In this document: piece after piece, positions 9,158-17,913 of the stretch
How the letters are laid out: each line of letters opens with the position of its first letter
Numbering within the stretch: position 1 is the first letter of the stretch
Source of the DNA: Mucilaginibacter robiniae
GTDB taxonomy: Bacteria > Bacteroidota > Bacteroidia > Sphingobacteriales > Sphingobacteriaceae
Length of the DNA stretch: 64,000 nt
Direction of reading: 5' to 3'
NCBI RefSeq assembly: GCF_012849215.1
Contig: NZ_CP051683.1
Coordinates: 24,031 to 88,030 of the forward strand
Notes under the pieces: generated by a model
What the model was told of the DNA's origin: nothing
Seen by the model: the letters and a program-made list of their open reading frames with translations, nothing else
Database searches by the model: none
Translations under genes and position numbers: made by a program

Positions 9158-9804
9158 TGTTTGAGAATTTTTGCGTTATTCATTATTTGGTCAACTACGC
9201 CCATTTCCCTATTTATATAATCTGAAAACGGGTCATTTCCCCGGCTCTTTAATACGGCAGCTTGTAATGATCTTGCTACCCCTCCTGACAAATAGGAAAT
9301 AGTTTTTAATTCGTCTATGATGAAACCAAAAAGGATTCTTCTGTCACTTACCTTCATTTGATTTACGTCACCAATAACAGCACATAGTCCAATCAAGTAA
9401 TTGACAAGTGAATTAGCGCGTTGCACAAATATTATCTCACTGTCCATTGCAACAGGCAATAGTACTGGGTCGCTTTGTGCATAAGTGACGATTTGTTGCT
9501 GCTCTTTAATGATCTCCCTTACCAGAGGGGTTGCGCTTATGCCTATATTGGCTGCATCAAATACAATACTCATTTTGGCAAACCTTTCCTGAAGGGTTCT
9601 GTACTTTGTTTTGACCTGCTGCATTAATCCCCTGTTACTTTCCTCCATAGCCGTAGAATTGCGCTGCTCATTTTTTACATCAATTTGGCGTTTGTTTTCA
9701 GATTTGCTGTTATCTACTAATTGATGAAGTAGGGGCACGTTTAATTGCGCCTTAACCTGTAGGGTAAATGCCGCTACAAGCAAGCTTAATAGGTATCTTT
9801 TCAT
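9154..9804 (-). CDS. Exported TraI-region protein, paralogue 2 (divergent)
   Basis: A 216-residue protein with a signal peptide (residues 1-19, ending VKAQ) and a helical body rich in Q, E and K near residues 30-80. It ends in a shortened form of the shared tail (VVDQIMNNAKILKQ), preceded by SRGNDPFSDYINREMG, which parallels MRGV..S.NP in its neighbours. It overlaps the next gene by 4 nt. It appears to be a more diverged member of the same exported family. No enzyme motif is visible. Confidence 0.62.
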   Translation of the reverse strand: MKRYLLSLLVAAFTLQVKAQLNVPLLHQLVDNSKSENKRQIDVKNEQRNSTAMEESNRGLMQQVKTKYRTLQERFAKMSIVFDAANIGISATPLVREIIKEQQQIVTYAQSDPVLLPVAMDSEIIFVQRANSLVNYLIGLCAVIGDVNQMKVSDRRILFGFIIDELKTISYLSGGVARSLQAAVLKSRGNDPFSDYINREMGVVDQIMNNAKILKQ

Positions 9805-9810
9805 AGCGCA

Positions 9811-10479
9811 TTACTTTAAATATTTACGTTTTCGGAGAATATCATTCATAATCTGCTCGTCCATATTGACATATCCTTGGAATGGATTTAATGAACGCAA
9901 AACCCCTCTCATTTGAGCATAGTACATAGCGCGGTACATTCCGTAGGTTAATGATCTTAGGATTAGCATTTCTGTAAGTACCTTATGTATCAGTTTTGCT
10001 CTTTCTCCGCTGTCCATAAGATTATCACCACCGCCTTTAAGTGCAAAGGAACTTACCTCTAATGCTAACTTCGTGGCTCTTGTGTAGAAGTAGTTAGCCT
10101 GATCTTGGGCAAATACTAATAAAATAGGGTTTTTAGCAGCAACAGCAAGCCCCTTATTTATGTCATCAGTCATACCAATGGTAATTCTTGATATCTCCTG
10201 AACATCAGCAAGGTTGGTAAGTATTGAAGATACCTGCGATAACCCTTTGTAAATTTTCGCTTGCATATCATTTACTATACCTAACTGGCCTGTTACGGCC
10301 AACTGGCCCCGTTCTACCAATGTTAATTTATCCTTTGTAGCATTCAATTGAGAATTGATAATAGCTGAATGTGCCGCCTGGGTAGCGGATACGGCAGGGT
10401 CAATATATAACACTTGCGCTTCGGCCTTCCGCATTAACATAATGCCAAAGCCAAACAGTAATAAAAGTCTAATTTTCAT
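9811..10479 (-). CDS. Exported TraI-region protein, paralogue 3
   Basis: A 222-residue protein with a signal peptide (cleavage near EAQ, residue 22), a helical body and the tail MRGVLRSLNPFQ...MNDILRKRKYLK, nearly the same as that of the gene at 8495-9157. It lies 10 nt downstream of the VirB4-like ATPase gene. DP near the mature start is also shared with the paralogue (FDPGHL versus IDPAVS). The set is likely to have arisen by tandem duplication. A role as periplasmic T4SS subunit is inferred from context. Confidence 0.65.
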   Translation of the reverse strand: MKIRLLLLFGFGIMLMRKAEAQVLYIDPAVSATQAAHSAIINSQLNATKDKLTLVERGQLAVTGQLGIVNDMQAKIYKGLSQVSSILTNLADVQEISRITIGMTDDINKGLAVAAKNPILLVFAQDQANYFYTRATKLALEVSSFALKGGGDNLMDSGERAKLIHKVLTEMLILRSLTYGMYRAMYYAQMRGVLRSLNPFQGYVNMDEQIMNDILRKRKYLK

Positions 10480-10489
10480 AATGGTGAGA

Positions 10490-13330
10490 TTAACCGACTA
10501 ATAATAATTCCCGTTGGACTTCTTCATCAGCATAAAGAGGTTTGCGTTTGCTGTTGACTTCCTTGAAAAACTGGGGCAGCTTTAGACCTGATCGCTTTAG
10601 GTCAATCACAAAGCGTTCAATGCCTTGTACATAGCTGCCGTAGTAGTGACTGTAACATTCCACTGCGGTTTTTTCGGGCTTTTCAGTGGTATAAATTAAG
10701 TATTGTTCAAGCGCTACCTCTACTCCGTAAACTTCCCCCGTAGCCCCACGTCGAATGTAAACCTCTTTAAAACGGCCTCGGTTCTCATGGTTATCCAGTT
10801 GGTTAATAGTTAGGATTTTTTTGCGCTCATGCTGATTGATCGCTAACAACTTAGCAATTTCATCAAAGTTGTCTTTGAACTTGGATTGGTCTAACATCAT
10901 GATAGTATCCGAATTATTGATAATACTATCCTTAACCACTGCATTACCGATAATATCCCCCAGTTCCTGGGTTACAACTATGGCTTCACCCCAAAATTTT
11001 CTTACTGTCTTGTACAGGTACAAAATGTAACTTGCCATTAAAGGGGATGCTATCGCCTTCCATGCTTCTTCAATAATTAGCGCTTTTCGCTGTTGGGTTC
11101 GGAAACGCATTTTTTGAATAAATACGTCCATAATGATTAAGGTTACAATGGGGAATAAAATCTTATGCTCCTTAATACTGTCGATTTCGAAGACAACGAA
11201 AGGTTCTGTAAATAAGGAATTGTCCGCTTCTTCATTCAGGATAGCTTCAAACTCTCCGCCTTTATAGAACTTCTTTAGCACAAACCGGAACTCGTCTATG
11301 TCGAAGGGTATCCTTTCTTGCTGCTTTATCTCGGGAATTTTGTACAAAGCATACTCATAGAATGAGTTAAAGCTTAGTTCAACAACATTTTTTCTTTTAA
11401 AATCTTCTTTCGCTTCTTGCCTTGCGGCAGACAACAGTTGATAATATAATTCTTCTGTCTCTGCTTCCCTTAAACACAAAATTTCATTACCTATCAAATG
11501 GTTATAAATCCGTTCATATTCCCTTTCATAAAAGCTGATTTTCTCGTCGTCTGAACCCTGAAAATTGGCAGCTATACCCTTTGCCTCTTGTTCAATTGCA
11601 TTTAGGTCTAAGGCTGCTTTTGCTTGTTCGGTAAAATCAATTTCAGCAGCTTCACGCTCTGCCTCGAATTGAATTTGATTAATTTGTTCGTCGGTTAAAT
11701 CAATAAAAAGTGGCTTACCAAAGAAGTTGCTATAGTAGGCGGAAATGCATTGTGCAATTACGTCACTCTCAACCTGGTTCACCGTCCCTTCCGCACCTTT
11801 CCATAGCAAGCTGATAAGCGTTTTTAAGAAGTCTTTTTTCTCAATGTTGTATTCTCCTTCGCTGATCGCAAAAGGGTTCATTGTGATTGGCTTATCTTCC
11901 GAATAAGTGATATACTTACCACCATAATAGGAACATAGACCCGAATAAGAGTGCCCAGTATCGACAATAACAACATCCATTTGCCATTTAGGATTAGGAG
12001 ACTTATTATACATGCAATACTGCTCAATTAAGGCGTTCATAAAAAAGGATTTGCCCGAACCGCTCGGGCCAAGAACAAACTTATTCCTGTTGTTTATCCT
12101 GTTTGTCTGCATTGGCAAATCTGCGGGGTCAATAGCTACGGGTATGCCCTGTCTATCAGTAAAGCGAATTTGAAAGCCGCTCAATTCATCTTTACTTAGG
12201 GCTTCCTTAAAAAAAAAGCAGAGTGCAGCATCAGCGGTTGTAAGGAAAAGATCATACTCGTCTAACTCAACCGTATTGCAGGGCATTGCAGTCCTGAACA
12301 GTTCCATTTGATTGTAAGCGTTCTTATTCGGAATAATGCCAAGCTGCTCAAACAATGAACTTTCGATATAATTACAGGTTTGCTGAATGGTTTCTAATGG
12401 GGCGCAAACCAAAAAATTGAAATGACAGTAGACAAGCATTTGGTTTTCCCTGGCTATGTCCACCATTAGGTCGTCAATATCCTCAACACACATATTATTA
12501 GCAGGGTCTGGAATACCTGAATGCCTTTTCCTTTTGAGTTCCAATTTTCTTTGAGTGAAATTTTGGGCAGGTATATCAATTACCTGATTATATATGATGG
12601 TTTGGTACCCAGGGACGTTGTAAAGGAAACCCATAGTATCGAGTGGAAAACCTTTTAGGCTATCTTTATCATTTCGTTCGACATGGGTTGAAATTTTTTC
12701 CGGCAAATCAATCTTGTCAATATCAATCAGTGGAACACTGCGTACTGCTCGGTCGCCCATCTTAATTTCAACATCGGTTGCGAGCAAATTATTCAGGGAA
12801 ACATGATTGGTGCTGAAATTCATGCTAAGAATGCGCTTAACATACAGGTCAATTTCATTACCACTAAGAATTTTGGGCAATAGATTATTCCTTTTTAAAA
12901 GGTCTTCCAGTTTACCGATGTTTTGTTCAAAATCTTTAAAATGCTTGTTATTATAAGTAAAGAATGTGCCTCGCTTTGCTTTTCGGGTAACTACCAAAAA
13001 TGTAGTGAGGTCTGTATATTCTCTGCCGTTAAAATGTTCGTCGTACTTCTTTTGCAAGTACTCGGTACTATCGGACTTGTTATATATCTTTTTAGTTAAG
13101 ATATCTTGTTTTTGGATTACGTACCCCTCGCCTAAAATCTTAATAATATTCACATATAATTGGTGTGAAGTATCATAGGCGCTTGGGTCTGCTGAATATT
13201 GTAAAACGGGATTGTTAAGCTGGAATATAACGCCATAATCCCCTTTCAGGTTGTAAATAGTGGGATACTTCCCGGTTTCCTCTATTCCGAAGTACGGTAA
13301 GGTAAACTCTGTTTTGCGTTTTTGTGCCAT
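10490..13330 (-). CDS. traG: TraG, VirB4-like conjugation ATPase
   Basis: A 946-residue cytoplasmic or membrane-associated ATPase that powers the transfer channel. A Walker A motif (GPSGSGKS) is near residue 420 and a Walker B motif (ALIIEEAW) near 748, spaced as in VirB4/TraG proteins. The N-terminal 380 residues fit the VirB4 N-terminal domain. A Glu-rich helical insertion (about residues 540-660) lies between the two nucleotide motifs. Its start overlaps the 3' end of traF by 49 nt in another frame; the ATG at 13330 gives the expected N-terminus. Firm assignment. Confidence 0.95.
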   Translation of the reverse strand: MAQKRKTEFTLPYFGIEETGKYPTIYNLKGDYGVIFQLNNPVLQYSADPSAYDTSHQLYVNIIKILGEGYVIQKQDILTKKIYNKSDSTEYLQKKYDEHFNGREYTDLTTFLVVTRKAKRGTFFTYNNKHFKDFEQNIGKLEDLLKRNNLLPKILSGNEIDLYVKRILSMNFSTNHVSLNNLLATDVEIKMGDRAVRSVPLIDIDKIDLPEKISTHVERNDKDSLKGFPLDTMGFLYNVPGYQTIIYNQVIDIPAQNFTQRKLELKRKRHSGIPDPANNMCVEDIDDLMVDIARENQMLVYCHFNFLVCAPLETIQQTCNYIESSLFEQLGIIPNKNAYNQMELFRTAMPCNTVELDEYDLFLTTADAALCFFFKEALSKDELSGFQIRFTDRQGIPVAIDPADLPMQTNRINNRNKFVLGPSGSGKSFFMNALIEQYCMYNKSPNPKWQMDVVIVDTGHSYSGLCSYYGGKYITYSEDKPITMNPFAISEGEYNIEKKDFLKTLISLLWKGAEGTVNQVESDVIAQCISAYYSNFFGKPLFIDLTDEQINQIQFEAEREAAEIDFTEQAKAALDLNAIEQEAKGIAANFQGSDDEKISFYEREYERIYNHLIGNEILCLREAETEELYYQLLSAARQEAKEDFKRKNVVELSFNSFYEYALYKIPEIKQQERIPFDIDEFRFVLKKFYKGGEFEAILNEEADNSLFTEPFVVFEIDSIKEHKILFPIVTLIIMDVFIQKMRFRTQQRKALIIEEAWKAIASPLMASYILYLYKTVRKFWGEAIVVTQELGDIIGNAVVKDSIINNSDTIMMLDQSKFKDNFDEIAKLLAINQHERKKILTINQLDNHENRGRFKEVYIRRGATGEVYGVEVALEQYLIYTTEKPEKTAVECYSHYYGSYVQGIERFVIDLKRSGLKLPQFFKEVNSKRKPLYADEEVQRELLLVG

Positions 13331-13614
13331 CTTGTCAACTTTCTAAAATCAGTACGGAACCTAAATACACCTCTATGCCTTGTCTTAAAATGTAAGCCTT
13401 TCTTTTGTTGCTGCGCGGTGAAAATCAATCCACCAACAAAACCCGCAACACAAATAAATCCCCCGTATGCCATACTGGTTAAGCTGCCGATTACACCACC
13501 TGCAACCAAACTTATGACGAGGGCACCTACACCCCAACCGATGAATTTTCCTTGAAAACCACGATAAATAAGGGGCTTTTGAAGCCCCTTATAAATGTTG
13601 AACTGTTTAGCCAT
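13282..13614 (-). CDS. traF: TraF, DUF4133 conjugation protein (VirB3-like)
   Basis: A 110-residue protein with two membrane helices (about residues 20-65) and a basic C-terminus. The start chosen is the ATG at 13614-13612 (MAKQFNIYKGLQKP), which matches DUF4133 proteins and overlaps the traE stop as TAATG; a longer frame reaching 13680 would add 22 unlikely residues. An 11-bp perfect inverted repeat (13568-13592) lies inside codons about 8-16. The 3' end overlaps traG by 49 nt. VirB3-like role is family knowledge. Confidence 0.85.
   Translation of the reverse strand: MAKQFNIYKGLQKPLIYRGFQGKFIGWGVGALVISLVAGGVIGSLTSMAYGGFICVAGFVGGLIFTAQQQKKGLHFKTRHRGVFRFRTDFRKLTRWHKNAKQSLPYRTSE
13568..13592 (-). 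promoter_or_regulatory. Hairpin inside the start of traF
   Basis: ATAAGGGGCTT (13568-13578) and AAGCCCCTTAT (13582-13592) form a perfect 11-bp stem with a 3-nt loop, inside the first codons of traF. In mRNA it would be a strong structure close to the ribosome binding site, so it may act on translation or transcription read-through. Confidence 0.55.
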
Positions 13615-13928
13615 TAGACACCAAAGAATGCTTTGATTATAACGCCTACCAGTACCAGGAAAAGGCAAGAACCGCCCCAACCCATGATTTCTTTATTGAT
13701 GTCCTGATCTCCGCTGTTCCATTTGATGTAAACGCGAACACCTCCAATGATACCAACAACAGCACCGATTGCAAGACAAAGGGTAGAAACTGGGTCAACA
13801 TATTGACGTAAAGAGGTATTGGCAGCATTGATACCAGTAACACCATCTTGTGCCATTGCTTGAGTTCCAGAGATTGCTACTAAGATTGCCATTGCAACTG
13901 CGCTTTTCACTTTGTTTGACATTTTCAT
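13614..13928 (-). CDS. traE: TraE, DUF4134 conjugation protein (VirB2/pilin-like)
   Basis: A 104-residue protein with a signal sequence (about residues 1-26, ending AMAQ) and two further membrane helices (about 48-68 and 84-102) separated by the conserved segment RVYIKWNSGDQD. This is the DUF4134/TraE pattern of Bacteroidetes elements. A second, diverged copy lies at 14160-14483 on the other side of repeat R2. The stop overlaps the traF start by one base. The pilin-like role is inferred from small size and topology. Confidence 0.88.
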   Translation of the reverse strand: MKMSNKVKSAVAMAILVAISGTQAMAQDGVTGINAANTSLRQYVDPVSTLCLAIGAVVGIIGGVRVYIKWNSGDQDINKEIMGWGGSCLFLVLVGVIIKAFFGV

Positions 13929-14002
13929 AACAGATAAAAATTAATGGATTAAAAAATTATAGATTTTAAGATTTGTGGAATTTTGAAGTAGACTGATAGG
14001 TT

Positions 14003-14157
14003 AACTATCATATCATTTGAACCTGGTTGACTGCAGCCAACCTTAATGCTATCAAAACGAGCTGCGGATCTTCGAACCGGTTTTGAATTTTGCTATCAAT
14101 CATTCGCCTGGCCTGACCTGATCGGTGACCGCTCCGGCTTTGATCTGATAGCATTTT
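14003..14157 (+). repeat. Composite TGCTATCA repeat, copy R2 (units A-B-C)
   Basis: TGCTATCA at 14047-14054 and 14091-14098 and TGATAGCA at 14146-14153 frame three spacers: unit A (CTGGTTG-CTGCAG), unit B (GAGCTGCGGATC, ACCGG) and unit C (GGCCTGA, CTGATCGG, GCTCCGG). It ends 6 nt before the stop codon of the minus-strand gene at 14160. It separates the two DUF4134 paralogues and fills most of the 231-nt gap between them. Confidence 0.8.
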
Positions 14158-14159
14158 AG

Positions 14160-14483
14160 TTAAACACCATACATCGCCCCCATGATAACGGCAATTAGTT
14201 GTAAGAAAATAAAGGCTCCCAACCAACCCATTACCTGTGCATCAATATGATGCTTTCCCGATTGCCAATTATTGTAAACTCTTAAGCCACCAACTAACCC
14301 GAATATTGCACCAAGAATGGAAGCGGTGTATGTTAACGCATGGTATTGACTTTTGACCATCCTTGTAGCATCGCCAAATTCTTGAATACCGGGGGGCTGC
14401 GCGTTCACTTGAAAAACAAGGCAATAAAAAAGGGCTGTTAGAATAGCAGCCCTTATAAAGTAGATTTTTTTATGGTTTCGCAT
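14160..14483 (-). CDS. Second TraE-like DUF4134 protein
   Basis: A 107-residue protein with a signal peptide (about residues 1-28, ending VNAQ) and two membrane helices (about 52-70 and 85-104). Between them is RVYNNWQSGKHH, matching RVYIKWNSGDQD of TraE, so this is a diverged paralogue. An 8-bp stem (14430-14454) falls within its signal-peptide codons and is followed on the minus strand by a T run. Two TraE-type proteins may form a mixed pilus or membrane complex; that is inference. Confidence 0.8.
   Translation of the reverse strand: MRNHKKIYFIRAAILTALFYCLVFQVNAQPPGIQEFGDATRMVKSQYHALTYTASILGAIFGLVGGLRVYNNWQSGKHHIDAQVMGWLGAFIFLQLIAVIMGAMYGV
14428..14455 (-). terminator. Intragenic terminator-like hairpin in the second DUF4134 gene
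   Basis: AAGGGCTG (14430-14437) pairs with CAGCCCTT (14447-14454). Read on the minus strand the stem is followed by TTTTTTATT, the form of an intrinsic terminator, although it lies in the signal-peptide codons. Translation by ribosomes would block its folding, so it could act as an attenuator. Confidence 0.5.
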
Positions 14484-14484
14484 G

Positions 14485-14865
14485 TTAGAAAACTATCTGA
14501 CGTTTATAATCAATGGTATTATTTTGGGCCAGTTTTATGACCTCCGACATTGAAGTTGTGCCACCGGTTGAAGTATTGATATTATGAGATATTATATTTA
14601 GTTCCTCCGTATCTTCATCCTCTCGCTCCCAAACAGCGTTAGTGGTGCCTTCTTCAAACTCGTCAGGTATTTCAATGGGAACAGGAACTAACTCTTCAAA
14701 GTGCTCTACTTCTGTAGTCTGCACATCTTCACTAAAAGTAAGTTCATCCCCTGCACTGGTGGTTGCAGTGACTGTTTTACTTTTCATTAAGTCCATAAGT
14801 ACCATTAATAAATAATAGGCTGCATAAACTGCTATAAGCACTATTGTAAATTTCGACCAACTCAT
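14485..14865 (-). CDS. Membrane-anchored acidic protein of the tra operon
   Basis: A 126-residue protein with one N-terminal membrane helix (about residues 5-27) and an acidic cytoplasmic part rich in E, D and T (about residues 38-95), ending in a basic tail. It sits between the TraA/B-type genes and the DUF4134 genes, as TraD-like or similar small proteins do in these operons, and is 1 nt from the next gene. I do not recognise the family; the function is unknown. Confidence 0.6.
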   Translation of the reverse strand: MSWSKFTIVLIAVYAAYYLLMVLMDLMKSKTVTATTSAGDELTFSEDVQTTEVEHFEELVPVPIEIPDEFEEGTTNAVWEREDEDTEELNIISHNINTSTGGTTSMSEVIKLAQNNTIDYKRQIVF

Positions 14866-14867
14866 AT

Positions 14868-15263
14868 CTATATCTCCTTAAGTGAATTTTTTAGCGAATT
14901 TTTAATTAGTGTTTTAAAATCAGGTCGGGTTTCAAAAAAGTCTTCTAATAAGAAATTGATAAATTGAACTACGTTAATCTTTAAAGCCGGACTAAGCTTG
15001 TTTAGAATAGCCATATGTTTATCATCGAACCTGATAAGCATTTTTGTTTGACCCGATACTTTCAGAGAGGATATTTGCTGTATCAAACCTGACAAGTCCT
15101 GCCCTTCGCTAATCTCATTTGAGATTAACACACCAGGCGGTGATAGCTCTTTTGCTGCTTCTGCGGCCACCCCGTCAACAACTGTTCCGGCAGCACCTCC
15201 GTTTAGCTTGCTTTCCCTCTCCCTTCTTATTTTTTCTGTGATCTCTTTTATACCGCCTTCCAT
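14868..15263 (-). CDS. TraB/DUF3408-like conjugation protein
   Basis: A 131-residue soluble protein. The N-terminal 35 residues are charged and helical; a linker follows; the C-terminal 60 residues (about 72-131) resemble the ribbon-helix-helix-like region of DUF3408 conjugation proteins, with KMLIRFDDKHMAILNKL then a helical VQFINFLLEDFFE. It follows the ParA-like gene as TraB does in Bacteroides elements. A strong Shine-Dalgarno-like AGGAG lies upstream of the next gene. Assignment is moderate and based on order and C-terminal pattern. Confidence 0.6.
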   Translation of the reverse strand: MEGGIKEITEKIRRERESKLNGGAAGTVVDGVAAEAAKELSPPGVLISNEISEGQDLSGLIQQISSLKVSGQTKMLIRFDDKHMAILNKLSPALKINVVQFINFLLEDFFETRPDFKTLIKNSLKNSLKEI

Positions 15264-15318
15264 ATACCATTATGTTTATTGATGAACTCATTAAAAATTA
15301 ACTCAAATACTGGCGATA

Positions 15319-15894
15319 CTACTTGAATGATACTGGGGGAGTTTCAAAAGTAGAGATACGCTGAAAATCTATCCTTTCGGGTAACGGCTTAGTAATGGCA
15401 CCGAAGTTTGAGAACACATTGTTAACGCTTTCCAGGGTTTCGTACTTAACTGTTGTTTTTATACGATTCGGTATAAAAACAATTTTTGCTTGATCATTCA
15501 GTTGCTTAACTACTTCGGAAAAATCAATAGTAGCTCCAACTGAAAATTCGTCATAAGAAAAGGGGCAGATGATTAAATCTACCCCCTGAAAAATTGGTAT
15601 AAGTGTATCATTTTCGATATTCCCTGCTACATCTAAAATTGTGATCAATCCTTCTTTTTCCTTTACAATTTCCTTGATGGTACTGAACTGCTCCATTTCT
15701 GCTGCTTCAACCTCATACAGCGGATTGTTCTCTAATACCTTTGATGCCTGAACCTTATTGTAAATTGACCTTTGGTTATCCATATCAAATATGACAACCT
15801 CTTTATTCTGAACTAACGAAAGGTAGTTGGCGAATAAAACGGCAAGGGTAGATTTACCTACACCGCCTTTTTGATTTGCGAATAGTATAATCAT
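15319..15894 (-). CDS. traA: TraA, ParA/MinD-type ATPase of the conjugation operon
   Basis: A 191-residue P-loop ATPase with a deviant Walker A motif (KGGVGKST, residues 9-16) and the ParA-type DMDNQ (about residues 38-42); the ITILDVAG block near 84 is the Walker B-like switch. In Bacteroides elements this gene, called TraA, lies just downstream of mobB. It is distinct from the plus-strand ParA at 21290. It may place or prime the transfer machinery; partition-like function is not shown. 11 nt separate it from mobB. Confidence 0.85.
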   Translation of the reverse strand: MIILFANQKGGVGKSTLAVLFANYLSLVQNKEVVIFDMDNQRSIYNKVQASKVLENNPLYEVEAAEMEQFSTIKEIVKEKEGLITILDVAGNIENDTLIPIFQGVDLIICPFSYDEFSVGATIDFSEVVKQLNDQAKIVFIPNRIKTTVKYETLESVNNVFSNFGAITKPLPERIDFQRISTFETPPVSFK

Positions 15895-15905
15895 ATGGGT
15901 TTCGT

Positions 15906-17420
15906 TTATCTTGTGTTAATTCTTGCTTTCCTCACTCTGCGCCTATTCCTACCGTTGATTTGTTCATCATCAACATCGTCAGCTATACTCAAATCGAAAT
16001 TTTGCATAGCGCCTAAAATGGCTGATTCTTCATAATTTAATTCGGCAACCGCTGCGCTACGTTCGTTCGGTTCATTTTTCGATTGCTGAACATCAATTTC
16101 GGTCTGCTCTGAAAAGGGAATAACTTTTTCTTTTTGCGGTAATTCTAAACCTGAATGCTTTGCCAATAAATTCAAGTCTGTTTGATTAAGTACCCTTTCA
16201 GCATCAATCATAAATCCGGTTTTTTTATCTAATATGAATAGGCTTTTATCAGATACATGAGCTTCAATGTGGTGTCTGCTCAACCCCTCTCCAACCGAAT
16301 TAAATTCATGAAGTGCTGATTTTAATAGAATGCTTATCAATGCTAACCTCTCCTGGGAAATGGTATTAAATGAAATATTTGCCATTCCTTGGCGAAAGAT
16401 TTTTTGAGAAGCTTCTTTTTCCTTAAATCCGTCAACCTTAATTTCTAAATTACCTATGGAAGATTGAGGTTGCTTGCGGTACCGGGAATGGTCGAGAAAT
16501 AACTTTAACGGCATTATATCACTTCCCTTAAAAACAGCTTTGCTGTTATGATCTATGATGCTATAGCCATAAGGTGGTAAACCCTTTTTTCCATGAAAAA
16601 CTATATCGATTCCAAATTTTTGCTTTAGACCCTGAACCAAATCAGAAGTGTACCCTATGGGCTTTTTATCATCCTTATATTTGGTGGGTTCATAAATTAC
16701 CTTTAAGGAAGGGTCGGCTAACGAACTATATTTTTCAAATATCGCCTTCAATTGCCTGATTCGGCTTTCGTCTTTTACGCTTAGTGTTATTCGCTCGTTG
16801 ATCTTGTCAATAGAAATGCGTTGCTGGATATCGTCAAACTTCCTTAAGGCTATTTCTTTATCGTCATGGGTAACAATATATCCCTGCTGCTCAAACAGTA
16901 ACTTGAACTGGGCTACGGTCGAAATACTATAATCGAAAGCACGATTAATCAACTTATCGGTTGACAGCTTAATATCATTTTGTAAAATCTTTTGCACTGC
17001 TGCATAGGCACGCTTATACTCAAAAGCATCGGATATTTTCTTGCCCTCACTATCAATGCGACTGCTTACTAAATGAACATGGTTGTTATTGGTATCTTTA
17101 TGAAAAACGATTAAGTAAGGGTTATCGCCATAGCCCATTTCCTTTAAAAAGGCATCTGCAAATCCTGTTAGTTGATGCTTATCATATTCCCTGCCTTTAC
17201 AGGTAATAACAGCATGGAATTGTTGATCTTTAACTTTTGAATTAGTTGATGAATGAAATATAAGGTAGTTCTTATACTCCTCCGGCAATACATTTGTGAC
17301 CGCTTGCAGGTAGCCGAAATTTTTCACCTTCATCAGCTCTCCCAGGTCTTTATCAGTTTTCTTAGTATTGTAGCTTACCCCATTAAATTTACTGCTGCTG
17401 TTTAGAATTTTTACTATCAT
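15906..17420 (-). CDS. mobB: MobB relaxase (HUH-type mobilization nuclease)
   Basis: A 504-residue relaxase that would nick oriT and lead the strand into the recipient. The metal-binding HUH motif (HVHLVSSRID) is near residues 113-122, following an FH-K-T-NNN stretch. The N-terminal 230 residues fit the relaxase/mobilization nuclease domain; the C-terminal part is basic at its end (NRRRVRKARIN). The catalytic tyrosine cannot be assigned by eye. Its start overlaps mobA by 32 nt. A candidate oriT lies upstream of mobA, consistent with this role. Firm family call. Confidence 0.92.
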   Translation of the reverse strand: MIVKILNSSSKFNGVSYNTKKTDKDLGELMKVKNFGYLQAVTNVLPEEYKNYLIFHSSTNSKVKDQQFHAVITCKGREYDKHQLTGFADAFLKEMGYGDNPYLIVFHKDTNNNHVHLVSSRIDSEGKKISDAFEYKRAYAAVQKILQNDIKLSTDKLINRAFDYSISTVAQFKLLFEQQGYIVTHDDKEIALRKFDDIQQRISIDKINERITLSVKDESRIRQLKAIFEKYSSLADPSLKVIYEPTKYKDDKKPIGYTSDLVQGLKQKFGIDIVFHGKKGLPPYGYSIIDHNSKAVFKGSDIMPLKLFLDHSRYRKQPQSSIGNLEIKVDGFKEKEASQKIFRQGMANISFNTISQERLALISILLKSALHEFNSVGEGLSRHHIEAHVSDKSLFILDKKTGFMIDAERVLNQTDLNLLAKHSGLELPQKEKVIPFSEQTEIDVQQSKNEPNERSAAVAELNYEESAILGAMQNFDLSIADDVDDEQINGRNRRRVRKARINTR

Positions 17421-17820
17421 TTGGCTTCTTCATTACCCTATACATCTGTCTCAAAACCTTATGAATTTCTGCTTGAAAGTCCAGATACTCTGTCATTAGC
17501 TTACTATGTTCCTCAAAAATTTTAGGCGATAGAGTATTATTTTTGCTAACCGTATTTGCGTGTTTAGCTAACTGGTTAATGTTATTACCCACTTTTCCTA
17601 AAGCGCCACCCAGTTCTGAAAGGGTGATAACTACATCTTTGGTTATTAAAAAGCTTTGGTCTTCCAACACACGCTTAATAAAAAGGTCAGTACGGTTTAT
17701 TCCTGTTTCCTTTTCAATTTTAGCAAGTGTTTTATGCTGTTCTTCGGTCAACCGAAGGTGGGCCTGTTTAATCTTTTGGCCTTGGTGTTTAACTGGTCGC
17801 CCCCCTTTGTTTCTGTTCAT
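17389..17820 (-). CDS. mobA: MobA, relaxosome accessory protein (ribbon-helix-helix)
   Basis: A 143-residue basic protein. The segment at about residues 18-55 (AHLRLTEEQHKTLAKIEKETG then RTDLFIKRVL) is a ribbon-helix-helix-type DNA-binding region, followed by GGALGKVGNNINQLAKHAN near residue 70-88, a signature of MobC/MobA relaxosome proteins. It is the first gene of the transfer operon, next to the candidate oriT at 17914-17975. It would bind oriT and recruit the relaxase. The family assignment is firm; the name follows Bacteroides usage. Confidence 0.9.
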   Translation of the reverse strand: MNRNKGGRPVKHQGQKIKQAHLRLTEEQHKTLAKIEKETGINRTDLFIKRVLEDQSFLITKDVVITLSELGGALGKVGNNINQLAKHANTVSKNNTLSPKIFEEHSKLMTEYLDFQAEIHKVLRQMYRVMKKPNDSKNSKQQQ

Positions 17821-17913
17821 AGGCTTGTATTTTGGTTTCAGAAAAATGAGTCGCGAATTTTTCTCTACCCCTATTTTTAAAATTTATGAGGTACGAATGG
17901 ATTTTAATGATAG

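Noticed and set aside
13615..13680. Longer N-terminus for traF
   Set aside because: The extra 22 residues overlap traE and do not fit DUF4133; the ATG at 13614 gives the standard start and TAATG coupling.
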